A stretch of 64,000 nucleotides of DNA from Chitinophaga oryziterrae (GTDB lineage Bacteria > Bacteroidota > Bacteroidia > Chitinophagales > Chitinophagaceae): assembly GCF_009758125.1 (NCBI RefSeq), contig NZ_WRXO01000009.1, forward strand, positions 124,001 through 188,000, read 5' to 3'. Below, piece by piece: positions 52,169-60,799 of the stretch. The notes under the pieces were generated by a model. That model saw only the letters and a list, made by a program, of their open reading frames with translations. It made no database searches and was not told the origin of the DNA. Each line of letters starts with the position of its first letter. The first letter of the stretch is position 1. The position numbers were made by a program, and so were the translations under genes.

Positions 52169-53255
52169 TTATTCTTCTTTGGCCATCATCAGGTAAGCCT
52201 TGATGAAACCACCCAACTCGCCATCCATCACGGGTTGTACGTTACCTACTTCAAAATCTGTACGGTGATCTTTGATCATCTTGTACGGATGGAATACATA
52301 GGAACGGATCTGTGATCCCCATTCTATCTTGCGCTTGTTGGCATTCGCGGCATTTTTCAACTCCTCACGCTTGCGGATCTCCTCTTCATACAGACGGGAC
52401 TTCAGCATGGTGAGCGCCTTTTCGCGGTTCTCTCCCTGCGTACGTGCCTGCTGACATTCTATAATAATGCCGGAAGGGATGTGCTTTAAGCGCACGGCAG
52501 TTTCTACCTTGTTTACGTTCTGTCCGCCTTTACCTCCTGAACGGTAGAACTCCCATACCAGGTCGGCAGGGTTCACCGCAACAGTGATGGTATCATCTAC
52601 CAGCGGATATACAAAGATGGAAGCAAAAGAGGTATGCCTGCGGGCATTAGCGTCAAACGGAGAAATGCGCACCAGCCGGTGAACACCACTCTCAGCTTTC
52701 AGCAGGCCATAGGCAAAGCCACCGTCAAATTCCAGGGAAGCCGATTTAATACCGGCGCCATCCCCATATTGTACATCGATCTCGGAGACTTTCCAACCCT
52801 GCTTTTCGCCATACATACGGTACATACGCAGCAGCATTTCCGCCCAATCCTGGCTTTCGGTACCACCGGCACCGGAATTGATGGTCAGTACTGCCGGCAT
52901 CTCGTCTTCCGGCTCATTCAGTGTAGACTTAAACTCAAGTTCGTCCAGCGCATCAACTGCAGCTGCGTAGGCAACCTGTACTTCTTCCTCAGTGGCTTCA
53001 CCCTCTTTCTGGAAGTCGAGCAACACGCTGCTATCCTCTATGGCAGTTCCTACCTGCTCATAAAGATCTACCCAAAACTTATTTACTTTGATCTCTTTCA
53101 GGATAGATGTAGCACGAACATTATCATCCCAGAATCCGGGGGCTAACGTAAGTTGCTTATCATTTTCTATTTTAGCTACGCGGTCAGGGACGTTAAAGAA
53201 AACCTCCCAGAACGTGGAGGCGGTCCCTCATAGCTTTTAATTGTTCTGCTGTCAT
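52169..53255 (-). CDS. prfB: Peptide chain release factor 2, programmed +1 frameshift
   Basis: Full length about 361 residues only if the ribosome shifts +1. From the ATG at 53255 the 5' part encodes 20 residues (MTAEQLKAMRDRLHVLGGFL) and meets TAA at 53193-53195. Skipping the T after CTT (53196-53198) continues with NVPDRVAKIE into the main frame. GGAGGT lies three bases before CTT, the stimulatory Shine-Dalgarno-like element. The GGQ motif (SGGKGGQNVNK) and SPF codon-reading motif (RISPFDANARRHTSF) are intact. RF2 releases peptides at UGA and UAA. The slip-site stop is UAA, not the usual UGA. Confidence 0.93.
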
Positions 53256-53343
53256 AATGGGCGCGAAGTTACGGAAAAAGGGGAACAATTTTTGCTTGAT
53301 TCTGACATAAATTCATCCCTGTTAAATTTTAAAGGTACTATCT

Positions 53344-54135
53344 ATGACTGCATCCCATAAGACACCTTATTATAAAAACACTGCAGTTTTTAATACAATA
53401 GGGTACATAATGGTGATAGCCGTCAACGCAATGGCAAGCCTCAATATGCTTAACGGGAAAAGTCCTGCCAACATATCAGAGAAATACAGCAACCTGTTCA
53501 CGCCGGCGGGAATCACCTTTTCCATCTGGGGAATCATCTACCTTTCCCTCTTTGGATTCATCATCTACCAGCTATGGCTGGCCTTCTCCGGCAAACATCA
53601 GCCGGAACTGGAAGTGTTCATGGAACGCCTCCGCGCCTGGTGGTTATTTACCTGCCTGGCCAATACCTGCTGGCTCTTTACCTGGCATTATGAACTCCTC
53701 CCTTTGTCCATGCTCATCATGATATCATTACTGGTCTCTCTCTTCGCTATCAATATGAACTTTAATATAGCCGTTCAGAAAGTCTCCTGGCCGGAAAGAT
53801 TATTTATACACATCCCGTTTAGCCTCTACCTGGGATGGATATGCGTGGCGACCGTCGCCAACATCGCTGCCCTCAGCGTGTATTTAGGCGGGACCGGCAC
53901 AGGCATTACGTGGACTATTTTTCTCATTTTGATATGCACCGTGGCAGTTAGCCTGCTGGTTATCAAGCGGAAAAATATAACAATAGGCATTGTTGCGTTA
54001 TGGGCTTTCTACGGCATCATCCTAAAGCGGCAGGAAGCCGCAGGCCCTGCTGCCTTCCCCGTCACAATGGCCTGTATTGCAGCAATGGCCGTGATCGTAC
54101 TGGCTGCACTTATACAATTAATGAAAAAACGATAA
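53344..54135 (+). CDS. TspO/MBR-like integral membrane protein
   Basis: 263 residues and about seven or eight hydrophobic helices. The stretch LFTPAGITFSIWGIIYLSL, with CLANTCWLFTW further on, resembles the first half of TspO/tryptophan-rich sensory proteins, which bind porphyrins and other small ligands. It is longer than canonical TspO (~160 residues), as in the larger bacterial relatives. The function is uncertain. It is divergent from prfB and followed after 38 bases by pgi. Confidence 0.7.
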   Translation: MTASHKTPYYKNTAVFNTIGYIMVIAVNAMASLNMLNGKSPANISEKYSNLFTPAGITFSIWGIIYLSLFGFIIYQLWLAFSGKHQPELEVFMERLRAWWLFTCLANTCWLFTWHYELLPLSMLIMISLLVSLFAINMNFNIAVQKVSWPERLFIHIPFSLYLGWICVATVANIAALSVYLGGTGTGITWTIFLILICTVAVSLLVIKRKNITIGIVALWAFYGIILKRQEAAGPAAFPVTMACIAAMAVIVLAALIQLMKKR

Positions 54136-54145
54136 CGCAATTCCT

Positions 54146-54153
54146 TATTTTTG
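54146..54153 (+). promoter_or_regulatory. -7 box ahead of pgi
   Basis: TATTTTTG matches TAnnTTTG, 20 bases before the ATG at 54174, which supports that start. Confidence 0.6.
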
Positions 54154-54173
54154 GTACAATAAAATTAGCACAC

Positions 54174-55826
54174 ATGTTTCCAAAGACGAATCCAACAGCG
54201 ACAAAAGCCTGGCAGCAGTTGCAGCAGCATGCTGAAAAAATGAAGCAAACACACCTGCGCAACCTGTTTAAAGAAGACGCAGACAGATTTAAAAAATTCA
54301 CCCTCTCCTTTGAAGATATACTGTTCGATTATTCAAAAAACATCATCACGGAAGAAACCCGAACACAATTACTGGCGCTGGCTAAAGAATGTGGCGTAGA
54401 AGATGGTATCAAAGCCATGTTTGGTGCGGAGAAAATTAACATGACAGAAAACCGTGCAGTACTGCATGTGGCCCTCCGCAACTTGTCCGGCAGCCCCATC
54501 GTCCTGGACGGTAAAGATGTAATGCCTGACGTATTAGGCGTACTCAATAAAATGGAGAGCTTCTGCAACCGCATTCACAGCGGCGAATGGAAAGGTTACA
54601 CCGGCAAGCCTATACGTTACATCGTAAACATAGGTATCGGCGGTTCCGACCTCGGCCCCGTAATGGTAACAGAAGCCCTGAAGCCTTACTGGCGCCCCGG
54701 CATGCAGCCTTACTTCGTTTCTAACGTAGATGGTACGCATATCGCTGAAACACTGAAAAAAGTAAATCCGGAAGAAACCCTCTTCCTCATCGCTTCCAAA
54801 ACCTTTACCACCCAGGAAACAATGACCAACGCGCTCACTGCCCGTGCATGGTTCCTGGAACACGCTAAAGACGAGGCGCATGTGGCCAAACACTTTGCAG
54901 CCCTTTCTACCAATGAAAAGTCTGTAAAAGAGTTCGGTATAGACCCGGCTAACATGTTCGAATTCTGGGACTGGGTTGGTGGCCGTTATTCCCTATGGTC
55001 CGCTATTGGTCTCAGTATTGCCCTCACCACCGGCTTTGAACATTTCAAAGCATTACTGGAAGGAGCTCATGCAGTAGATGAACATTTCCGCACTACTCCA
55101 CTGGAAAATAATATCCCGGTGATCATGGGGCTTATCGGCCTGTGGTATGGTAACTTCTTTGGTACCGGTACCGAAGCGATCCTGCCTTACGATCAGTACA
55201 TGCACCGCTTTGCGGCTTATTTCCAGCAGGGTAATATGGAAAGCAACGGTAAATATGTAGATCGTACCGGTAAAGCGGTAACGTATGAAACAGGGCCTGT
55301 TGTATGGGGAGAACCCGGTACGAATGGCCAGCACGCTTTTTACCAGCTGATCCACCAGGGGACCCGTATCGTGCCCTGCGACTTTATCGCTCCTGCTATC
55401 AGTCACAATCCCATTGGAGATCATCACGTAAAACTGCTGTCTAACTTCTTCGCACAAACGGAAGCGCTCATGAACGGTAAAACGGCCGAAGAGGTACGTG
55501 CCGAACTGGAAAAATCCGGCATGAAAGAAGAAGAGATCAAAGCCGTAATGCCTTATAAAGTATTTACCGGCAACCGTCCTACCAACTCATTCCTGGTAAA
55601 AGAGATCACTCCCCGCTCACTGGGCTCACTGGTAGCATTATACGAACACAAGATCTTCGTACAGGGTGTTATCTGGAATATCTACAGCTTTGATCAGTGG
55701 GGTGTGGAACTGGGTAAACAACTGGCAAATAAGATACTGCCCGAATTAGTAAGTAATGATGCTGTAACCAGCCATGATGCATCCACCAATGGATTGATCA
55801 ATGCCTGGAAACAGATGAAGAAATAA
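54174..55826 (+). CDS. pgi: Glucose-6-phosphate isomerase
   Basis: 550 residues, very close to E. coli Pgi (549). It interconverts glucose 6-phosphate and fructose 6-phosphate. Signatures are DWVGGRYSLWSAIGLS, MESNGK, and GSLVALYEHKIFVQGV. The frame is open back to 54000 inside the preceding gene, but the family aligns from MFPKTNPTATKAWQQL at 54174. The transcript ends at an unusually long perfect inverted repeat. Confidence 0.97.
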   Translation: MFPKTNPTATKAWQQLQQHAEKMKQTHLRNLFKEDADRFKKFTLSFEDILFDYSKNIITEETRTQLLALAKECGVEDGIKAMFGAEKINMTENRAVLHVALRNLSGSPIVLDGKDVMPDVLGVLNKMESFCNRIHSGEWKGYTGKPIRYIVNIGIGGSDLGPVMVTEALKPYWRPGMQPYFVSNVDGTHIAETLKKVNPEETLFLIASKTFTTQETMTNALTARAWFLEHAKDEAHVAKHFAALSTNEKSVKEFGIDPANMFEFWDWVGGRYSLWSAIGLSIALTTGFEHFKALLEGAHAVDEHFRTTPLENNIPVIMGLIGLWYGNFFGTGTEAILPYDQYMHRFAAYFQQGNMESNGKYVDRTGKAVTYETGPVVWGEPGTNGQHAFYQLIHQGTRIVPCDFIAPAISHNPIGDHHVKLLSNFFAQTEALMNGKTAEEVRAELEKSGMKEEEIKAVMPYKVFTGNRPTNSFLVKEITPRSLGSLVALYEHKIFVQGVIWNIYSFDQWGVELGKQLANKILPELVSNDAVTSHDASTNGLINAWKQMKK

Positions 55827-55834
55827 TCTTAACA

Positions 55835-55890
55835 GATGCATTTAAATAAAGAAAGCTCCCTCCCGGGAGCTTTCTTTATTTAAATGCATC
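55835..55890. terminator. 26-base perfect inverted repeat after pgi
   Basis: Bases 55835-55860 are the exact reverse complement of 55865-55890, around the loop TCCC. The inner part (AAAGAAAGCTCCC) is a standard terminator. The outer 13 bases (GATGCATTTAAAT) extend it far beyond need. Confidence 0.9.
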
Positions 55891-55902
55891 ACTTTAAAAA
55901 AC

Positions 55903-56502
55903 CTAGAAGTTAAACGCAGTTCCTATACCATACAAATCCAGCTTGTTCTGATTCATTCCGCGGTAATAAGAAAGTTTTATTTCTATATTTTTAGTACGCT
56001 TACGACCAACAGCTATACGCATACCCATATTTGCAGCCGGGCCGCGGGAACTACCACCAACAGATTTAATAACTATGGCGTTGTAGAAGACATCATAAGC
56101 ATAATAATCCCTGGAAGAAACATAATGGAAACCATATCCCGCTCCTATAAATCCGCCTATATGCCCTTTACTCTTCTTCGAAGCTCCTCCTCCAAAGTTA
56201 AAATTCAGCATCACAGGAGCATTCACCATAAAACCGGTTGACGTTTGAATTAAATTGCCCGTACTATTATAACCATTCTGCATGTACCCGAGCGTGAGTG
56301 GAATGCCTATAGATAAAGAAGTAGCTTCCGTTTCCGCAAAATTGATCCTTGGATTGTAGGTAAAACCAGAACCTATCCCCACATTATCAGGGACCATGTT
56401 ATCTAAATAAAAGCCGATGCCAGCACCATGCTGAAAGCTTTGAGCAAATGCACTGAGAGATAATACGCATGCTACAGTTAACAGGAATAATTGTTTTTTC
56501 AT
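55903..56502 (-). CDS. Outer-membrane-type protein, paralogue 1
   Basis: 199 residues with a signal peptide (cleaved near AFAQ). The mature protein is Gly/aromatic-rich with alternating hydrophobic residues and ends in phenylalanine, as small outer-membrane beta barrels do. It shares clear segments with the neighbouring 199-residue protein: GGFIGAGYGFHYVSSRDY, VGGSSRGP, and LSYYRGMNQNKLDLYGIGTAFNF-like end. The function is unknown. It lies 37 bases downstream of its paralogue and probably shares its transcript. Confidence 0.72.
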   Translation of the reverse strand: MKKQLFLLTVACVLSLSAFAQSFQHGAGIGFYLDNMVPDNVGIGSGFTYNPRINFAETEATSLSIGIPLTLGYMQNGYNSTGNLIQTSTGFMVNAPVMLNFNFGGGASKKSKGHIGGFIGAGYGFHYVSSRDYYAYDVFYNAIVIKSVGGSSRGPAANMGMRIAVGRKRTKNIEIKLSYYRGMNQNKLDLYGIGTAFNF

Positions 56503-56539
56503 TGATAGTGTAATATAGGTTGTTGATAGATTATCAAAC

Positions 56540-57139
56540 TCAGAGGTTGAATATAGCCCCTATCCCAAACATCTCTAACTGCGTTCTGTTTCTTCCCTTG
56601 TAATAGGAGAATCTTAATTCTATATTGTTAAAAGGATCTCCTCCCAGATTAAAACGGAAACCTCCGTTTATAGTCGGTCCAAAAGAACTACCACCAACAG
56701 ATTTGTCATTACCGTCCTTTGTATAATCTCTGGAAGATACATAATGCCAGGTATACCCCGCTCCTATAAAACCACCGATATTATGCTTGTTGTTTTTAGT
56801 AGAACCCGCTCCTACATTAAGGTTCACTACCAAAGGCAGGTTCACTGCAAAGCCCTTGATACTGCCGGAAGTTTCTTCACCGGTAACTTCGTCGTAATAC
56901 ACGGTGCTATTACCATCCCCAACGAACCCTATACTCAGGGGAATACCCAGGGAAGCAGACATCTGTTCCGTTTCACGGAAGTTATATCTGGGGCTATAAG
57001 TGATAGCAGAAATAGTAGTGATTTTATCAGGAGTCATGTTATCAAAAAAAACACTGATTCCAATGCCGTGGTGGAAACTCTGGGAGAAGGCATTTACAGA
57101 TATAATACAGGTTGCTACAAACAGTATTAGTTTTTTCAT
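56540..57139 (-). CDS. Outer-membrane-type protein, paralogue 2
   Basis: 199 residues, signal peptide ending near AFSQ, and the same architecture as the preceding entry: HHGIGISVFFDNMTPD near the start, NIGGFIGAGYTWHYVSSRDY in the middle, VGGSSFGP, and a C-terminal FSYYKGRNRTQLEMFGIG. It is the upstream copy of a tandem duplication. A near-consensus -7 box (TATATTTC) lies about 20 bases upstream. No family name is recognised. Confidence 0.72.
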   Translation of the reverse strand: MKKLILFVATCIISVNAFSQSFHHGIGISVFFDNMTPDKITTISAITYSPRYNFRETEQMSASLGIPLSIGFVGDGNSTVYYDEVTGEETSGSIKGFAVNLPLVVNLNVGAGSTKNNKHNIGGFIGAGYTWHYVSSRDYTKDGNDKSVGGSSFGPTINGGFRFNLGGDPFNNIELRFSYYKGRNRTQLEMFGIGAIFNL

Positions 57140-57190
57140 GAAAGTCGGGAAATATAGGCTGATTGATGATACAAGGTACTGAAAACGTAT

Positions 57191-57219
57191 AAAAAAACCT
57201 CCGGAAAAATCCGGAGGTT
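57191..57219 (-). terminator. Terminator after the DUF3276 gene
   Basis: On the minus strand AACCTCCGGA pairs with TCCGGAGGTT around four bases and is followed by a run of T. Confidence 0.85.
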
Positions 57220-57246
57220 CTGATATCTTAAATTAAATATTGTCAA

Positions 57247-57693
57247 TTACCATTTGTCAACATCATCGCTATGAGAAGCAACAGATGCTACAGGAGCAGC
57301 AGCTTCCACTGCAACTGATACTTCAACTGAAACTGATTCAGTAGAGTTTTCAGCAGCAACTTCACTCACTTCACCATCTTCATCATCGCGTACATAGTCG
57401 TGGTTGTAGGCATCAAAATCGAAGTCAGGCATCAACTCAGTCTTCACATAGTTGATAGTTTCTGTTAATGCATTCAGGAATTTGTTGAAGTCCTCTTTGT
57501 ACAGGAACACTTTGTGTCTGTCATAACCATTATCGTTGAAGCGCTTTTTGCTCTCTGTAATGGTTAAAAAGTAATCATTTCCCCGAGTGGTCTTAACATC
57601 AAAGAAGTACGTTCTCCTTTTGCCCGCTTTCAATCGCTTCGAAAAGATACTGTCATTATTTCTTTCCGGCTGATTGGTATTTTCGTACGCCAC
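57247..57693 (-). CDS. PUR/DUF3276 nucleic-acid-binding protein
   Basis: 148 residues. Residues ~18-105 form a PUR domain (DUF3276): RLKAGKRRTYFFDVKTTRGNDYFLTITESKK, then HKVFLYKEDFNKFLNALTETINYV (quoted here in parts: KRRTYFFDVKTTRG and VFLYKEDFNKFLNAL). The C-terminus is an acidic, Val/Ala/Ser-rich tail. PUR proteins bind single-stranded purine-rich nucleic acids. It is widely conserved in Bacteroidota. It has the best promoter match in this part of the window. Confidence 0.9.
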   Translation of the reverse strand: MAYENTNQPERNNDSIFSKRLKAGKRRTYFFDVKTTRGNDYFLTITESKKRFNDNGYDRHKVFLYKEDFNKFLNALTETINYVKTELMPDFDFDAYNHDYVRDDEDGEVSEVAAENSTESVSVEVSVAVEAAAPVASVASHSDDVDKW

Positions 57694-57743
57694 AGTTGAT
57701 AGATTTAAGTTGTTAACGAATCAAATCCTTTTCCAATAAGGAA

Positions 57744-57773
57744 CAAATATACTATTGTTTTACAAATATCAAA
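57744..57773 (-). promoter_or_regulatory. DUF3276 promoter, full match
   Basis: TTTG (57770-57773), 18 bases, then TATATTTG (57744-57751) on the minus strand. Both boxes match exactly. Confidence 0.8.
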
Positions 57774-57851
57774 ATAATTTTAAATGATTTTGAAAAATGA
57801 TGGAAGATGCCTTTAACCGCTGGTTTCCAGGCATATATAAGGGTTTGATTA

Positions 57852-59648
57852 TTATTCTATTATATTTTCCTCCTCACCCGATTGCTGACGGGCGTATAAG
57901 TCGGCATAATAACCGTTTAATGACAATAAATCTTCATGGGTACCTGTTTCGACGATCTTCCCGTCATCCAGTACAATGATCTTATCAAAGTCGAAAAGTG
58001 CAAAGATCCTATGCGTAATAATAATAGCCGTTTTATCTCTCAGATAAGCATACAGGTTTCCAATGATCTCCTTTTCCGTACGGGCGTCTACGGCCGACAG
58101 GCAATCGTCAAATACCAGTAAGTTCGGGTTTTTGATCAGCCCCCTGGCAATGGAAATACGTTGCTTCTGTCCGCCACTCAATGTCACGCCTCTCTCCCCT
58201 ATCATTGTCTCAAAACCTTCTGAAAAACCTTCAATGTCTCTTTCTATAGATGCCTGTCTGGCTGCCGTTTTCACGGTTTCAATGTTAGCTTCCGGCGTAC
58301 CAAAACGGATGTTGTTGGTGACCGTATCCGAAAACAAAAATACGTCCTGCGGTACATAACTGATCTGGCTTCTCAGGCTTTCCAGTTTGATATGACGTAT
58401 ATCCGTGTTATCCATCAGCACAGTTCCTTCCTGCGGATCATACATCCTGATCAGCAACTGCGCCAGGGTGGATTTCCCGGAACCGGTACGGCCTATTACA
58501 GCTACCTTTTCTCCTGGTTTTACCGTGAGGTTGAAACCCTGAATAGCCTGGATACCTGTATGCGGGTACGTAAATGAAACATTCTTAAAATCAATCTGCC
58601 CTTTCAGTGTCACTGCCGTTGCATCGGGGGCATTATGAATATCCGGTTTTATTTGCAGGAACTCATTGATCCTCTGCTGACTGGCAGCGGCACGTTGTAT
58701 CATAGAGGCTACCATCCCTATGGAAAAGAACGGGAACATCAGCATATTCACATAGATCACAAACTCCGCCAGGTTACCTACGGTAATGTTTCCGTGTATC
58801 ACCTGTATCCCTCCTATGAAAATAGTCAGCACAACACTTAATCCTATCATCAGCGCCATAGCAGGCTGAAAGAGGGCATCCGTCTTCGCCAGACTTACAG
58901 AGCTGTCCTTATAGGATTCACTCTCCTGCTCAAAATGCCGGATACTGGCCTCTTCCTGTACATAAGACTTGATCACCCTGATCCCGGAATAAGACTCCTG
59001 CGCGATAGAGGTCAGATTAGACAACTGCGCCTGTATCCTTTCACTCTTCCGGTGAATAATATGGTTTACGTAATAGATGGTCAACGCCAGGAAAGGCAGC
59101 GGTGACAATGTATATAAAGTTAAAAGAGGATTTACATCGATCATAAGGTACACTACTATCACCACCATAAAAACAGTACGGGTGGCATACATGATAGCAG
59201 GACCAACGTACATGCGTACGCGGGAGACGTCTTCCGTTATCCGGCTCATCAGGTCCCCGGTGCGGTGCATCTTGAAAAAGTTGAGGTCCAGCACCTGGTA
59301 ATGCTGGTAAATTTCATTCTTGAGGTCGTATTCAATATAACGGCTCATCACAATGAGCGACTGCCTTTGCAGATAGAGGAAAAACCCGCTCAGTAAGGCA
59401 AACAACAGGATGGTAACGCCATAAAAGGCCAGTACTTTAGTAAAATCTGATCTGAATACACCCTTGATACCCGTATCACTGATAAGACGATAGTTATCTA
59501 TATTCTGCGCCAGCAGGTCGAATATCTGGCGCACCATAATAGGCTGGAATACACTGAATATAATGGAGACCGTCGTACAGATCAATCCCAGCAAAAACCT
59601 CCATTTATATTTTACAAAGTACTTATTAAGTGCGGCTAGGTGTTTCAT
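57852..59648 (-). CDS. ABC exporter half-transporter, noncanonical Walker B
   Basis: 598 residues from the ATG at 59648. Six membrane helices (residues ~15-310) precede an ATPase domain: Walker A GRTGSGKST, signature LSGGQKQRISIARGL, Walker B LLVFDDCLSAVD and H-loop ITHRIF. The catalytic glutamate after Walker B is aspartate, as in the degenerate half of heterodimeric exporters (MdlA, BmrC, TM287 type). No second half is adjacent. It is an inner-membrane exporter of lipids or drugs; the substrate is unknown. Two terminator-like hairpins lie between it and purC. Confidence 0.9.
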   Translation of the reverse strand: MKHLAALNKYFVKYKWRFLLGLICTTVSIIFSVFQPIMVRQIFDLLAQNIDNYRLISDTGIKGVFRSDFTKVLAFYGVTILLFALLSGFFLYLQRQSLIVMSRYIEYDLKNEIYQHYQVLDLNFFKMHRTGDLMSRITEDVSRVRMYVGPAIMYATRTVFMVVIVVYLMIDVNPLLTLYTLSPLPFLALTIYYVNHIIHRKSERIQAQLSNLTSIAQESYSGIRVIKSYVQEEASIRHFEQESESYKDSSVSLAKTDALFQPAMALMIGLSVVLTIFIGGIQVIHGNITVGNLAEFVIYVNMLMFPFFSIGMVASMIQRAAASQQRINEFLQIKPDIHNAPDATAVTLKGQIDFKNVSFTYPHTGIQAIQGFNLTVKPGEKVAVIGRTGSGKSTLAQLLIRMYDPQEGTVLMDNTDIRHIKLESLRSQISYVPQDVFLFSDTVTNNIRFGTPEANIETVKTAARQASIERDIEGFSEGFETMIGERGVTLSGGQKQRISIARGLIKNPNLLVFDDCLSAVDARTEKEIIGNLYAYLRDKTAIIITHRIFALFDFDKIIVLDDGKIVETGTHEDLLSLNGYYADLYARQQSGEEENIIE

Positions 59649-59654
59649 ATTAAA

Positions 59655-59731
59655 AAACAAAAGACTCCTGACGGAGTCCGGTTATAAACAAGACACCCCT
59701 GACGAAATTTTCGCTCCGTCAGGAGCGTCCC
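59655..59731 (-). promoter_or_regulatory. Two hairpins with alternative pairing, purC to ABC gap
   Basis: On the minus strand, CGCTCCTGACGGAGCG forms one self-hairpin and GACTCCGTCAGGAGTC forms another, the latter followed by TTTTGTTTTTT just before the ABC start codon. The two are also complementary to each other over 12 bases (CTCCTGACGGAG with CTCCGTCAGGAG). The second is an intrinsic terminator in shape; the alternative pairing could act as an antiterminator. Confidence 0.5.
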
Positions 59732-59739
59732 GTTTGTAA

Positions 59740-60669
59740 TTACAACGTGCTTAACGTTTCATTGATCTTCTTCACAGCATCCGCTTCAGATACATCTTCC
59801 TTCACAAATTTCTGACCGGTAATATTTTCAAACAGCTCGATATAACGTTCACTTACGCTCCTGATAAATTCATCCGTCATCTCAGGTACTTTCTGTCCAT
59901 CTTTACCCTGGAAACCATTTTCCATCAGCCACTCTCTGACAAACTCTTTACTCAGCTGTTTCTGTGCTTCTCCGGCTTTCTGTTTTTCTTCATATCCTTC
60001 TGCATAGAAGAAACGGGAAGAATCCGGTGTATGGATTTCGTCAATCACAACAATGGTATCACCAGCTTTACCAAATTCATACTTGGTATCAACGAGGATC
60101 AAACCACGTTTCTTAGCCATTTCTTTACCACGCTCGAATAATGCCAGGGTGTACTTTTCCAGCTGCTCGTAATCTTCTTTGCTTACAAGGCCCTGCGCAA
60201 TGATCTCTTCACGGGAAATATCCTCATCATGCCCTTCATGCGCTTTTGTAGTAGGCGTAATGATCGGCGCAGGGAAGAAATCGTTTTCCTTCATTCCTTC
60301 CGGCATAGTTACACCACACAATACACGCTGACCGCTTTTGTAAGTTCTCCAGGCATGACCGGTAAGGTTACCACGTACGACCATCTCTACCGGGAAAGTC
60401 TCGCATTTCACACCAATAGTTACATTAGGCAATGGTACAGATTTTACCCAGTTAGGTACAATGTCCCTGGTAGCTTCCAGCATAATAGCGGCCACCTGGT
60501 TCAATACCTGTCCTTTGTAAGGGATAGGACGGGGTAATACCACATCAAATGCTGAAATACGGTCACTTACTACCATTACCATCAGTCTATCCTCAATAGT
60601 GTATACATCCCTTACTTTCCCTTTATAAAATGCTGTTTGCTTGGGAAACTTGAAATTTGGCTCTAACAT
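59740..60669 (-). CDS. purC: SAICAR synthase
   Basis: 309 residues, the longer yeast-like form. It condenses CAIR with aspartate in purine synthesis. Motifs: FYKGKVRDVYTIEDRLMVM-type opening (KGKVRDVYTI), SDRISAFDVVLPRPIPYKG, VRGNLTGHAWRTYKSG, and IVVIDEIHTPDSSRFF. It is not adjacent to purE (which lies at the other end of the window). A -7 box TATTTTTG lies about 90 bases upstream. Confidence 0.96.
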   Translation of the reverse strand: MLEPNFKFPKQTAFYKGKVRDVYTIEDRLMVMVVSDRISAFDVVLPRPIPYKGQVLNQVAAIMLEATRDIVPNWVKSVPLPNVTIGVKCETFPVEMVVRGNLTGHAWRTYKSGQRVLCGVTMPEGMKENDFFPAPIITPTTKAHEGHDEDISREEIIAQGLVSKEDYEQLEKYTLALFERGKEMAKKRGLILVDTKYEFGKAGDTIVVIDEIHTPDSSRFFYAEGYEEKQKAGEAQKQLSKEFVREWLMENGFQGKDGQKVPEMTDEFIRSVSERYIELFENITGQKFVKEDVSEADAVKKINETLSTL

Positions 60670-60760
60670 GAATAATTACCTATTAAAATTTTATTAATAA
60701 ATCCCTTCATCCACAGGACGTTAACAGTGTTATCAACACCCGGTTATGCATTCAGGTTCG

Positions 60761-60768
60761 CAAAAATA
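60761..60768 (-). promoter_or_regulatory. -7 box ahead of purC
   Basis: TATTTTTG on the minus strand, a full TAnnTTTG match. No TTTG at the expected -33. Confidence 0.45.
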
Positions 60769-60799
60769 CTTTAGGTTGACTTAATTATTGCAGTTATCT

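Noticed and set aside
54000..54173. 58-residue extension of Pgi
   Set aside because: It overlaps the TspO-like gene in another frame and has no family counterpart; a promoter box lies just before 54174.
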